64,000 nt of DNA from Desertivirga arenae (GCF_017355785.1 NZ_JAFEWE010000004.1:62001-126000), one strand, 5' to 3'. Shown: positions 24,850 through 34,140, counted from the stretch's first letter. The notes: generated by a model from the sequence alone, not told the origin. Translations and numbers: made by a program.

Positions 24850-26403
24850 ATGCAGGAAACAACGATCCTTTGGGCGGACGATGAAATAGATTTACTAAAA
24901 CCTCATATACTTTTATTAAATGATAAGGGCTATAAGGTCGATACCTTTACCAACGGCAATGATGCGTTAGACGCATTTAAAAAAGGTTACTATGATCTGG
25001 TATTTCTGGATGAAAATATGCCGGGTTTAACAGGTCTGGAAACAATGGCAGAGATAAAGAGTATCAGTCCCGACACCCCAGTTGTTCTTATTACAAAGAA
25101 TGAAGAGGAGCACCTGATGGAAGATGCCATTGGTTCCAAGATCGATGACTATTTGATCAAGCCTGTTAATCCAAAACAAGTATTGCTCACCATTAAAAAG
25201 CTGACTGAAAACAAACGTCTTATCAGTGAAAAAACTTCTATGGCTTATCAACAGGATTTCAGGAACCTCGGGATGATCCTTAATGATAACCTTAGCTTTG
25301 CAGAATGGGCAGACGTTTATAAAAAGCTGATTTATTGGGAGCTTTCTCTGGAAAAACTGGAGGATGCTGGCATGCATGAAATCCTTACCATGCAGAAATC
25401 TGAAGCTAACGCACAGTTTTCCAAGTTTATAGAAAAAAACTACTTGTCCTGGGTAAAGAATCCCGATTCCGGCCCCCTCACTTCAGATCGTTTAATGAAG
25501 AAAAAACTTTTTCCTACACTGGAAGCGGGTAAACCTACTTTTTTTATCCTGATAGATAACTTAAGGTACGATCAGTGGAAGATTATCAATCCGATGATTA
25601 CTGAATACTTCCGGTTGGATGAGGAGGACACCTACTACAGCATCTTACCAACTGCTACTCAATATGCAAGAAATGCTATTTTTTCTGGACTGATGCCAAC
25701 AGAAATGGAGAAAAGATTTCCTACTATGTGGCAAAACGATGAGGATGAGGGCGGTAAGAATTTGTTCGAAGAACAATTTCTGCAAGATCAGCTGCAACGG
25801 GTTTTGAGAAAAGAAGTAAAACATTCTTACACGAAAGTTCTAACCTTTGAACAAGGTAAGGAAGTAGTTGAAAATCTTAGTAATCTCATGGGAAATGACT
25901 TAAACGTAATAGTTTACAACTTCGTTGATATGCTTTCTCATGCTCGTACAGACATGGCTATGATCAGAGAACTAGCTAATGACGAGGCTGCTTATCGCTC
26001 GCTCACCTTGTCGTGGTTTGAACACTCCCCTCTGTTAGATGCCTTGAAAAAGCTTTCTCAGAAAAACATTAAACTTGTTATTACTACAGACCATGGAACC
26101 ATCCGTGTAAAGCATCCGAGCAAAGTAGTAGGAGATAGAAATACCAACACTAATTTGCGATATAAGCAGGGTAAAAACCTAAACTTCATTGCAAAAGACG
26201 TTCTTCATATTAAGAACCCTCACGATGCATTTTTACCGAAATTACATGTCAGTTCCAGCTTTATTTTTGCTAAGGAGGATACTTATTTCGTCTATCCTAA
26301 CAATTACAATCAATTTGTTAACTACTACAACGAAACATTCCAGCACGGTGGAATTTCACTCGAGGAAATGATTGTGCCCTATATAACTTATAGTCCTAAA
26401 TAG
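24850..26403 (+). CDS. porX: PorX: response regulator with PglZ domain, type IX secretion regulator
   Basis: 517 aa. Residues 1-120 form a CheY-like receiver with phospho-acceptor Asp54 (VFLDENMPGL), acidic ADDE at the N-terminus and the conserved Lys in YLIKPVNP. A helical linker (~125-205) leads to a PglZ/alkaline-phosphatase-fold domain with metal-site regions FILIDNLRYDQW and ITTDHG and the likely nucleophile Thr in LPTATQYARNAIFSG. In Porphyromonas gingivalis PorX works with kinase PorY and sigma P to control type IX secretion genes and has phosphodiesterase activity. The start ATG at 24850 (MQETTILWADDE) is chosen over a longer frame that would run antisense into the HD gene. tsaE follows after 23 bp. 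No PorY or T9SS structural gene is adjacent. Confidence 0.95.
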   Translation: MQETTILWADDEIDLLKPHILLLNDKGYKVDTFTNGNDALDAFKKGYYDLVFLDENMPGLTGLETMAEIKSISPDTPVVLITKNEEEHLMEDAIGSKIDDYLIKPVNPKQVLLTIKKLTENKRLISEKTSMAYQQDFRNLGMILNDNLSFAEWADVYKKLIYWELSLEKLEDAGMHEILTMQKSEANAQFSKFIEKNYLSWVKNPDSGPLTSDRLMKKKLFPTLEAGKPTFFILIDNLRYDQWKIINPMITEYFRLDEEDTYYSILPTATQYARNAIFSGLMPTEMEKRFPTMWQNDEDEGGKNLFEEQFLQDQLQRVLRKEVKHSYTKVLTFEQGKEVVENLSNLMGNDLNVIVYNFVDMLSHARTDMAMIRELANDEAAYRSLTLSWFEHSPLLDALKKLSQKNIKLVITTDHGTIRVKHPSKVVGDRNTNTNLRYKQGKNLNFIAKDVLHIKNPHDAFLPKLHVSSSFIFAKEDTYFVYPNNYNQFVNYYNETFQHGGISLEEMIVPYITYSPK

Positions 26404-26415
26404 GTTACAGCTGAT

Positions 26416-26423
26416 TATCTTTG
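26416..26423 (+). promoter_or_regulatory. -7-like element between porX and tsaE
   Basis: TATCTTTG ends 3 nt before the tsaE ATG. It is a perfect TAnnTTTG match, but tsaE could simply be read from the porX transcript, so its use is uncertain. Confidence 0.35.
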
Positions 26424-26426
26424 TAA

Positions 26427-26843
26427 ATGGAAATTAGAGTTTCTTCAGCAGCAGATTTGTCTTATGTTGCATCTAAAGTGCTGGATCTCGCCGGTCAGGA
26501 AAAAATATTTATATTCTATGGCGATATGGGCGCGGGGAAAACTACCTTTATTAAAAATCTGTGCTCGGTACTAGAGGTTTCAGATGCAACGTCTAGTCCC
26601 ACGTTCTCTATTGTAAACGAGTATTGTTCCCCTCATGGACCTATTTTTCACTTCGATTTTTATCGCTTAAAGCAAGAATCAGAGGCTTTTGACCTGGGTT
26701 ATGAAGATTATTTTTACTCTGGTAATTACTGCTTTATAGAATGGCCAGAAAAGGTACCTAATCTATTACCAAACAGCTTCGTACAGGTAGAAATACAGGT
26801 AACAGGAGATACAGAACGCGTAATTTCTGCAAACAAAAAATGA
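26427..26843 (+). CDS. tsaE: tRNA t6A biosynthesis ATPase TsaE
   Basis: 138-aa P-loop ATPase needed with TsaB, TsaC and TsaD for N6-threonylcarbamoyladenosine at position 37 of ANN-decoding tRNAs. Walker A is FYGDMGAGKTTFIK; SSPTFSIVNEY, HFDFYRLK and the C-terminal FIEWPEKVPNLLP are family signatures. Full length for the family. It follows porX by 23 bp; that pairing is positional and does not imply a shared role. Confidence 0.96.
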   Translation: MEIRVSSAADLSYVASKVLDLAGQEKIFIFYGDMGAGKTTFIKNLCSVLEVSDATSSPTFSIVNEYCSPHGPIFHFDFYRLKQESEAFDLGYEDYFYSGNYCFIEWPEKVPNLLPNSFVQVEIQVTGDTERVISANKK

Positions 26844-27003
26844 TTTTAGGGAATTGTTTTAGGAAGAATTGCAGAAGTATTTTAGCTTTATAGGTTGAAT
26901 ATGGGAATATTGAGCGTTTGCTCTTTTACCGACTATAAATTGTAAATAAATCAGAATTCCTGCATTTTAACTAAAGGCAAGGAACATATTTGAGCATAAA
27001 AAC

Positions 27004-28218
27004 ATGATGAGCGAACTTTCCGACATTGCAAAGCAGGCGATGATGCAGCCTCAAGAGGCAATGCTCGAAGTAAAAAGCCGTAAAAACAGCTTACATATTG
27101 GCATTCCTAAGGAGACTTCCTTTCAGGAAAACCGTATAGCTCTTACCCCTTTGTCAGTTGCTTTATTAGTTAATAATGGGCACCAGGTAGTTTTAGAAGC
27201 CGGGGCAGGAGATGGTGCAAATTTCTCCGATAAAGATTACAGCGAGCAGGGTGCCCAAATAATCTACGATAAGAAGGAAGTTTTCAAATCAGACATCATC
27301 ATTAAAATTGGACCTCCTACTCAAGAGGAAATCAATCTGATGAAACCCGGTCAGGTGCTCTTTTCAACATTGCAGATGGCGTCTCTGAAGGCAGATAGCC
27401 TTGAGGCTATGATGAAAAAAAAGATTACTGCCCTTTCTTACGAGTATTTGAGAGATGAAGGAGGGATTCTAAGTGTCATCCGCTCTATGAGCGAGATAGT
27501 TGGAGCTACATCGATCCTGATAGCAGCAGAGTACTTAAGCAATGTCTTTGATGGAAAGGGACTTATGCTTGGTGGTATTACAGGTGTTCCTCCTACAGAA
27601 ATTGTTATTCTTGGCGCTGGAACGGTTGGCGAATATGCCGCGAGAACGGCAATAGCCCTTGGTGCTGAAGTTAAAGTTTTTGATAGCTCTTTGTATAAGC
27701 TTCGTCGCCTTCAAAATAATATTGGAAGCAAAGTTTTCACTTCTGTTATTCAGCCTATTGTCTTAAATAAGGCTATCACAACTTGCGACGTAGTAATTGG
27801 TGCAATTCGCTCTACCAATGGAAGAAGTCCATGTCTTATCTCTGAGGAGACAGTAAGCAAAATGAAGCCGAATTCGGTAATTATTGATGTAAGTATTGAT
27901 CAGGGAGGATGCTTCGAGACCTCTAGAATCACTAATCACACTCATCCGGTTTTTAGAAAGTACGATGTAATTCATTATTGCGTGCCTAATATTGCTTCGA
28001 GGGTAGCTCGAACAGCGACTTATGCTCTAACCAATATTTTTACACCTATACTGGTTGACATGGGAGAGAAAGGCGGAATAAAAAATGTGATTTGGGAACG
28101 ACCGGGGGTACGTAATGCTATCTATCTTTACCAGGGACATTTAACCAATAAGCATCTGGCAGAGCGTTTTAACATTCCTCCGAAAGATCTTGAGTTGTTA
28201 ATCGTTTCCAATAGATAA
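27004..28218 (+). CDS. ald: Alanine dehydrogenase
   Basis: 404-aa NAD-dependent dehydrogenase, interconverting L-alanine and pyruvate plus ammonia. IGIPKETSFQENRIALTPL carries the pyruvate-binding Arg; further motifs are LFSTLQMA, SYEYLRDEGG, the nucleotide-binding VILGAGTVGEYAART and VIIDVSIDQGG. The ~35-residue N-terminal extension (rich in Met and Gln) precedes the usual start and is seen in other Bacteroidota homologues as far as I recall. The 160-bp gap upstream (26844-27003) shows no clear promoter element or RNA. It is followed 84 bp later by a YihY gene. Confidence 0.92.
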   Translation: MMSELSDIAKQAMMQPQEAMLEVKSRKNSLHIGIPKETSFQENRIALTPLSVALLVNNGHQVVLEAGAGDGANFSDKDYSEQGAQIIYDKKEVFKSDIIIKIGPPTQEEINLMKPGQVLFSTLQMASLKADSLEAMMKKKITALSYEYLRDEGGILSVIRSMSEIVGATSILIAAEYLSNVFDGKGLMLGGITGVPPTEIVILGAGTVGEYAARTAIALGAEVKVFDSSLYKLRRLQNNIGSKVFTSVIQPIVLNKAITTCDVVIGAIRSTNGRSPCLISEETVSKMKPNSVIIDVSIDQGGCFETSRITNHTHPVFRKYDVIHYCVPNIASRVARTATYALTNIFTPILVDMGEKGGIKNVIWERPGVRNAIYLYQGHLTNKHLAERFNIPPKDLELLIVSNR

Positions 28219-28302
28219 ACGCTTTTATTCCCGAACAAATAGAGTGCAATCAAACACTTTCTTGGTTTTCAGTATTTAGAGATATTATCTAAGCTGAAAT
28301 TT

Positions 28303-29256
28303 ATGCACTTTAATAAAAATACTTTCAAGAAGCTGTGGCAGGTTTTGGTAGGATCATTCAATGGATTTATGGATGACCGTTGCTTGAAACTCTGCGCAGC
28401 ACTTTCATATTATACTCTTTTCTCTCTTGCGCCAATGTTGCTGATGCTTATTTATCTGGCAGGCAAGATATATGGTGAAGATGCCTTCAAAGGGAAGGTA
28501 TTTGAAGAAATGAATGGATTCATTGGCCCGGAAGCAGCATTACAAGTACAGGAAATTATTCAGAATGCTGCCATTAAACAAAATTCCACTTGGGCAATCG
28601 TAGTTGGTACCGTTACCCTTTTTCTTGGAGCTACCGGAGTTTTTCTTGAGATCCAGGATTCTATAAATCTGATCTGGCGAGTGAAGGCTAAACCTGAAAA
28701 AGGATGGTTAAAGATGATAACGAATCGCCTGCTTTCCTTCTCTATGATTGCCTCCTTAGGCTTTCTTCTTATTGTTTCATTGGTTGTTAATGGAATAATT
28801 ACCGCTTTGAGCGACCGATTGCAGGTTTATTTTCCTGACATCACAATACTAATTATGCTTCTCAATCTTGCGCTAACCTTCTTCGTGTTAACAGCGCTAT
28901 TCTCCATTATATTTAAGTTCCTTCCAGATGTGAAAATTCAGTGGAAGTACGTAAGAGCCGGGGCTTTTTTTACTGCACTGCTCTTTATGATCGGGCGCTA
29001 TGTAATTTCTTTATATATAGAAAAGGTGGGCCCTGGGACTACTTATGGGGCCGCCGGATCTATAATTGTAATTTTAGTTTGGATATACTATTCGGCAGCG
29101 ATCTTATACTTTGGCGCAGAATTTACTCAAGTGTATACTGAAAAATATTGTGGAAGGATCGAGCCGGCTTCCTATGCTGTGCATTTAAAGCAAATTGAGG
29201 TTGAGAAGGATGTACCCGTCCTTCCCAAGCAGAATAAGGATCAGGAAAAGGGCTAA
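28303..29256 (+). CDS. YihY/BrkB family inner-membrane protein
   Basis: 317-aa integral membrane protein with about six TM segments (~25-55, ~90-120, ~140-165, ~180-205, ~215-235, ~245-270). The family signature is visible in ALSYYTLFSLAPMLLMLIYL near the N-terminus and TYGAAGSIIVILVWIYYSA near the last TM, followed by GAEFTQVY. Early reports of RNase BN activity for this family were withdrawn; the actual function is unclear. A cytoplasmic charged tail (~285-317) ends the protein. Its stop overlaps the end of the convergent gene by 4 bp. Confidence 0.93.
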   Translation: MHFNKNTFKKLWQVLVGSFNGFMDDRCLKLCAALSYYTLFSLAPMLLMLIYLAGKIYGEDAFKGKVFEEMNGFIGPEAALQVQEIIQNAAIKQNSTWAIVVGTVTLFLGATGVFLEIQDSINLIWRVKAKPEKGWLKMITNRLLSFSMIASLGFLLIVSLVVNGIITALSDRLQVYFPDITILIMLLNLALTFFVLTALFSIIFKFLPDVKIQWKYVRAGAFFTALLFMIGRYVISLYIEKVGPGTTYGAAGSIIVILVWIYYSAAILYFGAEFTQVYTEKYCGRIEPASYAVHLKQIEVEKDVPVLPKQNKDQEKG

Positions 29257-29918
29257 TAGACTTTAAAGCCTAATTTAGCCCCAACTTGAAATCCGAGTCC
29301 TTCAAAAGCAAAGCTGGAGAACGTCTTGTTATACTCTCTGGAACCGATCTTTAAACTATTTGAATCACTAATTTTATACGCGATACCAAAATAGCCGTCT
29401 AAAACAATATTTGTAGAATGTTTAAACTGGATTCCTCCAATAGCATTGGCCATTCCTGACTTAATTTCTACTTTATCATTATAAGGTCCCCAGATGTAGT
29501 AATCAAGAGAGTTTTCAGTATAGCGGGAAAAACCAACAGCTGAGTATTTTATAAACACCTTCCTCAGTCCAATTCCATAAGCAATATAAGGAGTACTTTT
29601 AGGATTACCCTTTCTTGCCACCCATTTCTGATGAATTCCTAAACCAAATCCGGAAATTGGATCTGTGCCACTATTTGTATACCATGCTGACTGATTATTG
29701 GTGCGTCCATTAACCAGCTCAATACTTAAAAAATGTGAAAGGTGCGAATCTGTTTTCTTTCCCTCAATATCATACTTGTATATATCATTGAAGTATTGCA
29801 AGAGATCTGTTGAAACAGTGATGGATGCTTTTTTTTCTTGCTTTTGATCTCCTTGCGCCTGTGATATGCATGGAAAGGCCAGGAATACAGTAAAAATAAG
29901 ATGTTTCAGCCTCCTCAT
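29253..29918 (-). CDS. Putative outer-membrane beta-barrel protein
   Basis: 221 aa with a signal peptide (~1-22, ending SQAQG). The mature part has alternating strands with aromatic ends (GFGLGIHQKWVARKG, TPYIAYGIGLRKVF, GYFGIAYKI) and ends GFQVGAKLGFKVY, as expected for a small outer-membrane barrel with a C-terminal aromatic residue. Family not recognised. Its ATG overlaps the upstream LVIVD gene's stop by 4 bp, so the three genes 29253-31199 form one operon. Confidence 0.7.
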   Translation of the reverse strand: MRRLKHLIFTVFLAFPCISQAQGDQKQEKKASITVSTDLLQYFNDIYKYDIEGKKTDSHLSHFLSIELVNGRTNNQSAWYTNSGTDPISGFGLGIHQKWVARKGNPKSTPYIAYGIGLRKVFIKYSAVGFSRYTENSLDYYIWGPYNDKVEIKSGMANAIGGIQFKHSTNIVLDGYFGIAYKISDSNSLKIGSREYNKTFSSFAFEGLGFQVGAKLGFKVY

Positions 29919-30652
29919 TTCACTACAGGTATTTGACTCAAAAGTACCAGGTCTCCGGAGGTATAGTCATACTGATACATTCCACTTGCACCGATGACCA
30001 TTAATTTTCCTTCGTGTGCAATTACATCTGTTGCATCTACTACAGTTTTCTTCTTCAGTACAATATTATTGATATTGCTAATATCGTAGTGTTTAATTCC
30101 TCCATCACAAACGAACAAATTGTTGCCATCTACTGCTAATCCCTTCGGTTCATTCATCGGAAGGGTTTTGAATAATGTAGGGTTCGTTATATTAGAAATA
30201 TTTAAAATATTCAGCTCGTTAACTCCCCGGGTACAGGGATTGCCCGTCCTCAAGGTTATAAAAGCATAATTATCATTTGCAGTGACAGGATCGCAACTCC
30301 TTATGTGGGAAAAACTGGAGATCTGCTTAGGTGCATCAGGATCCTTAATGTCAAGAATCCTCATCCCTGTTTGAGTTCCTATAAATAACTGATCTCCTTT
30401 TGGAAAAATAGTTTCAATGTCAAAGCCAAGTGAATACCTTGACTGAAAGACGGGATTTGTTGCGGTCGAAACATCATATGTTTGTAGATCGGTCGAGGTA
30501 ATAGTATAGAGATGGGTGGAGGTTGTTGCAAATCTTGCGAGAGAACCACCCTTGCCGGCTCCGGTACTAGGACCATCAGAGCTGCCGGCAGAGTCTTTGC
30601 CACAAGAACTTAGCAGGAGAAAAATGGGGATTGCGATAAAAAGGTGTTTCAT
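29915..30652 (-). CDS. LVIVD-repeat lipoprotein
   Basis: 245 aa with signal peptide and lipobox (LLSSCGKDSAG, Cys17), then a Gly/Ser-rich linker and beta-propeller-like LVIVD repeats of about 40 residues (YTITSTDLQTYDVSTATNPV, QLFIGTQTGMRILDIKDPDA, NELNILNISNITNPTLF, NLFVCDGGIKHYDISNINNI). Such repeats form propellers on secreted or surface proteins. It sits 25 bp after a second LVIVD-type gene and overlaps the barrel gene downstream. Function unknown. Confidence 0.85.
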   Translation of the reverse strand: MKHLFIAIPIFLLLSSCGKDSAGSSDGPSTGAGKGGSLARFATTSTHLYTITSTDLQTYDVSTATNPVFQSRYSLGFDIETIFPKGDQLFIGTQTGMRILDIKDPDAPKQISSFSHIRSCDPVTANDNYAFITLRTGNPCTRGVNELNILNISNITNPTLFKTLPMNEPKGLAVDGNNLFVCDGGIKHYDISNINNIVLKKKTVVDATDVIAHEGKLMVIGASGMYQYDYTSGDLVLLSQIPVVK

Positions 30653-30677
30653 TATTTTGCGATTAAGAATTTGTTTA

Positions 30678-31199
30678 TTACTTCACCCACTCTACAACAA
30701 CTGTATTAGCAGGTCGGTTGCTAAGCGAGTATTTTTCTGGAATTTGATAGCCGTCAGGAGGAACTATCTCCGGGAACGCGTCTTTTATCCTTTTAGTAAC
30801 TTTAATTCCGGACGTTTTTATATTCTCTAAATCTACCACTGCCAGATCAGTTGCGTTATCTACATACAATGCATTTCCTTTAATAGCCATGTCAACACAG
30901 CCGGGGACTGAAATAAATGAAATATTTTTTGGATTTGTAGGGTCTTGATTATCTATTATATGTACTCCTTTATAGTTTTCACTGATAAAAATATACTTGT
31001 CTTTATAGTAGATTTTTGCTGGAGATTTAATCTCTCGGGCAGCTAGAAGGGTTATAGACCTTTCTAATGATTCTCGGCTCAACAATATAGGGCGGTAATC
31101 TGTATAATGAACAGGCTCACTTGGTACGCCCATGCTTGCAAAAAGGAGCATTATTAAAAAACAGGTAGCTGGAATGAATATTTTAGTCATCATAATCAT
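30678..31199 (-). CDS. Short LVIVD-repeat exported protein
   Basis: 173 aa with an N-terminal signal-like hydrophobic segment (~6-24). The central part holds the LVIVD-type units KYIFISENYKGVHIIDNQDP and NALYVDNATDLAVVDLEN, preceded by YTDYRPILLSRESLERSI. The C-terminus (NRPANTVVVEWVK) is a natural end, so this is not a fragment of the next gene. Full-length LVIVD proteins usually have more repeats, so it may assemble with the downstream lipoprotein to make one propeller; that is inference. Confidence 0.8.
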   Translation of the reverse strand: MIMMTKIFIPATCFLIMLLFASMGVPSEPVHYTDYRPILLSRESLERSITLLAAREIKSPAKIYYKDKYIFISENYKGVHIIDNQDPTNPKNISFISVPGCVDMAIKGNALYVDNATDLAVVDLENIKTSGIKVTKRIKDAFPEIVPPDGYQIPEKYSLSNRPANTVVVEWVK

Positions 31200-31275
31200 T
31201 TAGGTTTAGTTGTAAAGATAATTGATTTACTGAAACTGTAAATGTTAAAATAATTAAGAAATTGTAACTAAAAAA

Positions 31276-33060
31276 ATGTTAATGAGGTTTAGACACATAC
31301 TTTTTGTTCCTATAGCGTTTCTCTTTTTCGCCTGTACTCAAAACAAACAGAACAACGCGGAAGAAAGGAAGAAGAAAAATATTTCTGAATTTTTCAATTC
31401 TTACTGGGAAGCTCGATCAAAACTTTTCCCCCTTGACGCAACTCAGCAGGGAGACAGCAGATATAATCATATTCTTCAAAATGATCAGACTCAGGGATTT
31501 CGAGATACCTTAAAGCAATTTTATCAAACTTACCTAAGCAGATTAGATAGCTTTAATCGTGAAGATTTGAACGAGGATAATAAGTTAAGCTACGATATTT
31601 TCAAGTATGAAATGAAAATACAGCTTGAAGGTTTGCAAACTAATCTATGGATGATTCCAACCCAGCAATTTTGGGGTTTGCCTCTTACTATGGGACAACT
31701 CGGTTCAGGCGATAGCTATCAACCTTTCAAAACCCCTCAGGATTATAGGAATTGGTTAAGTAGAGTAAAAGGCTTTAGTGTTTGGACAGATTCTGCAATC
31801 GCTAATTTTCGTAAAGGAATGCGTACGGGAGTGGTCTTGCCCCGCCCGCTGGTGAAAAAGATGATTCCTCAGATGGAAGCAATGATTGTTGTTGATGCTG
31901 AAAAAAGCTTGTTCTTTCAGCCAATAAAAAAAATGCCTGATGGTTTTAGTAAAGAGGAGAAGACTGAGTTCACAAATGCTTACAAGCAGGCAATTTCAAA
32001 AGACATTATTCCTTCCTATAAGAAGTTAAGGGATTTTTTGCAAAAGGAATATTATCTCGCTGCCAGGCCTTCTGCGGGCATTTCTGGTATTCCTGAAGGG
32101 AGGGAAGATTATTTATACCTGGTTAAATACTGGACTACTACTAACAAGTCTCCAGAGGAGATTTATCAAACAGGAATTGAGGAGGTAAAGCGGATAAGAG
32201 ATGAAATGGAAAGTGTTAAGAAGGAAGCGAATTTTGTTGGAGACCTTAAGTCTTTCTTTGAGTATATGCGAAATGAACCAAGGTTTATGCCCTTTAAAAC
32301 TCCTCAGGACGTACTCAATGCCTTTAGAGGGATTCAGGAGCATATTGAGCCAAACCTAAACCGCCTCTTCGGTAACAAACCTAAAACTCCTTTTGAAATC
32401 CGGCAGACCGAGGCATTCAGAGCAGCTTCCGCAAGTGCAGAATACATGCAAGGTTCCCCGGACGGCTCGAGGCCGGGAATATTTTATATCCCGATAATTG
32501 ATGCAAAAAAATTTAATATCACTTCTGGAATGGAGTCACTTTTCCTTCACGAAGCAATTCCCGGCCACCACTACCAGATATCCCTTCAGCAGGAGAATAA
32601 GGATCTTCCAAAGTTTAGAAGATTTGCCTGGTATGGAGCTTACGGGGAAGGGTGGGCATTGTACTGTGAATCTTTGGGAAAAGAATTAGGCGTGTATCAA
32701 GATCCCTATCAATATATGGGAGCCTTGGGAGATGAGATGCACAGAGCGGTTAGATTAGTAGTTGATGTAGGTATCCATGCAAAGGGAATGACTCGTGAGC
32801 AAGCAGTTAAATTTATGATGGAAAACGAAGCTATTTCAGAAGAGGGGGCGGTTGCTGAAGTGGAGCGGTACATGGCCGTCCCAGGGCAAGCGCTTTCCTA
32901 TAAAATAGGAGCTTTAAAAATCAGGGAGTTGAGGAACCGATATTCTGAGAAGGTGGGCAAGAGATTTAAACTTACAGACTTCCATGATGAGTTCCTGAAA
33001 GATGGGTGTATGCCGCTAGAAATCGTAGAAGCAAAGATGAATAGTACATTCATGAAATAA
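31276..33060 (+). CDS. DUF885 family lipoprotein peptidase
   Basis: 594 aa. Signal peptide with lipobox (FLFFACTQNK, Cys ~20) places it on a membrane facing the periplasm or surface. The gluzincin-like metal site is LFLHEAIPGHHYQ (His425, HExxxGH), with a downstream YGEGWALYCESLG providing further ligands. The family is related to M32-type carboxypeptidases but most members lack a known substrate. Single gene, ended by a strong bidirectional hairpin. Confidence 0.92.
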   Translation: MLMRFRHILFVPIAFLFFACTQNKQNNAEERKKKNISEFFNSYWEARSKLFPLDATQQGDSRYNHILQNDQTQGFRDTLKQFYQTYLSRLDSFNREDLNEDNKLSYDIFKYEMKIQLEGLQTNLWMIPTQQFWGLPLTMGQLGSGDSYQPFKTPQDYRNWLSRVKGFSVWTDSAIANFRKGMRTGVVLPRPLVKKMIPQMEAMIVVDAEKSLFFQPIKKMPDGFSKEEKTEFTNAYKQAISKDIIPSYKKLRDFLQKEYYLAARPSAGISGIPEGREDYLYLVKYWTTTNKSPEEIYQTGIEEVKRIRDEMESVKKEANFVGDLKSFFEYMRNEPRFMPFKTPQDVLNAFRGIQEHIEPNLNRLFGNKPKTPFEIRQTEAFRAASASAEYMQGSPDGSRPGIFYIPIIDAKKFNITSGMESLFLHEAIPGHHYQISLQQENKDLPKFRRFAWYGAYGEGWALYCESLGKELGVYQDPYQYMGALGDEMHRAVRLVVDVGIHAKGMTREQAVKFMMENEAISEEGAVAEVERYMAVPGQALSYKIGALKIRELRNRYSEKVGKRFKLTDFHDEFLKDGCMPLEIVEAKMNSTFMK

Positions 33061-33099
33061 AAAAACAGGTATCAGAGGCAATGTCTGATACCTGTTTTT
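33061..33099. terminator. Bidirectional terminator, DUF885/DUF4197 genes
   Basis: Perfect 16-bp stem (33061-33076 with 33084-33099) around a 7-nt loop, T-rich on the plus side and A-rich on the other, placed directly between two convergent genes; serves both. Confidence 0.92.
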
Positions 33100-33102
33100 T
33101 TA

Positions 33103-33852
33103 CTATTGCCCTTTGTAGCGGTCGGCATATCCAAAAACCCGTTGTAAAAGAGAAGTGTTTCGGGCGGAAATATTTTGTCTGATTTTTAGTTCCTCCTGGG
33201 CAATTTCATGAAAAAGACCATTTATTGCCATTTGAGTGACATACCCAGTCAGGTCGGGGTTTATATCCGAAGTTAGCGGAATTTGATTATACCGTGTAAC
33301 GGCATCTCCCCAATATTTTGTTGCTCCTACTTTTCCAAGACTATTTTGAATCACAGGTCGGAATTTTTCCGAAAGTTGAGCGGTAGTAACACGTTTAAAA
33401 TACTGAGTAGCAGCATCCGTTTGCCCACTAAGTAAAATATTAGATGCATCGGCAATGGTCATCTGCTTTATAGCACTTATAAAGATTGGTTTAGCCTCTT
33501 TAGCTGCATCTTCTGCAGCGCGGTTCAGGCTGGTAACTACATTATCACAAAGGGAATTAAGTCCCAGGCTTCTTAACGTTCTTTCTGCTTTTTGAGCTTC
33601 TGGTGGAAAAAGTATTTTAATCGCTGCATTTCCTAAAAAACCGTTTTGAGTAGCTAGTCTTTCAGAGCTGTAACCGGTCCCGGTTTCAAGAGCCTGTTTT
33701 AATCCTAATGCAATCTCTGTCGCACTTGGATTAACGCCACCTAAACCGCCTGTTCCCTGTGTAATCACTTGTTGAGCAGCTTGATTTAACGTATCACAGC
33801 CACTAAATATCACTAAGCTCGCAGCCGCTACTAAAAGTTTTATCTGTTTCAT
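33103..33852 (-). CDS. DUF4197 domain lipoprotein
   Basis: 249 aa with signal peptide and lipobox (LVIFSGCDTLNQ, Cys19). The remainder is helical and matches the DUF4197 pattern: ATEIALGLKQALETGTG, IKILFPPEAQKAERTLRSLG, SLNRAAEDAAKEAKPIF and a terminal NGLFHEIAQEELKIRQNISA. Members are periplasmic/outer-membrane-associated proteins of unknown role. Monocistronic. Confidence 0.9.
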   Translation of the reverse strand: MKQIKLLVAAASLVIFSGCDTLNQAAQQVITQGTGGLGGVNPSATEIALGLKQALETGTGYSSERLATQNGFLGNAAIKILFPPEAQKAERTLRSLGLNSLCDNVVTSLNRAAEDAAKEAKPIFISAIKQMTIADASNILLSGQTDAATQYFKRVTTAQLSEKFRPVIQNSLGKVGATKYWGDAVTRYNQIPLTSDINPDLTGYVTQMAINGLFHEIAQEELKIRQNISARNTSLLQRVFGYADRYKGQ

Positions 33853-33883
33853 TTTTCGTGTGTGTTATTGTAAGAACTGGGAT

Positions 33884-33910
33884 TTAAGTATTGGTTTAAT
33901 CGATACTTAA
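33884..33910. repeat. Inverted repeat in the DUF4197/sigma-factor divergent region
   Basis: TTAAGTAT (33884-33891) and ATACTTAA (33903-33910) are exact inverses separated by 11 bp, about 35 bp upstream of the DUF4197 start. The 288-bp gap 33853-34140 is otherwise A/T-rich with no clear -7 element. A regulator site is possible, not shown. Confidence 0.4.
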
Positions 33911-34140
33911 AAGAGGTGGCAAAAATTGTAATAATCAACGAGGATAAAAATTAGATGTCATAATATGGTACTAGGAGTAAATAAAATTTAAAAAAATTGT
34001 GCGATTTGTTGATTTTATGCATCACTAATAAAACTTACATTTAAAAGATGTATAAATAGATAAGCAATTGGCAGAAGGTTTTCGTAGCTATTAAAAAACA
34101 ATTAACTTTCCCCAAAATAAACAAAAATAAGCCAGGAGTC

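Noticed and set aside
30516-30830. 104-codon plus-strand frame
   Set aside because: Antisense to both LVIVD genes and without features of its own.
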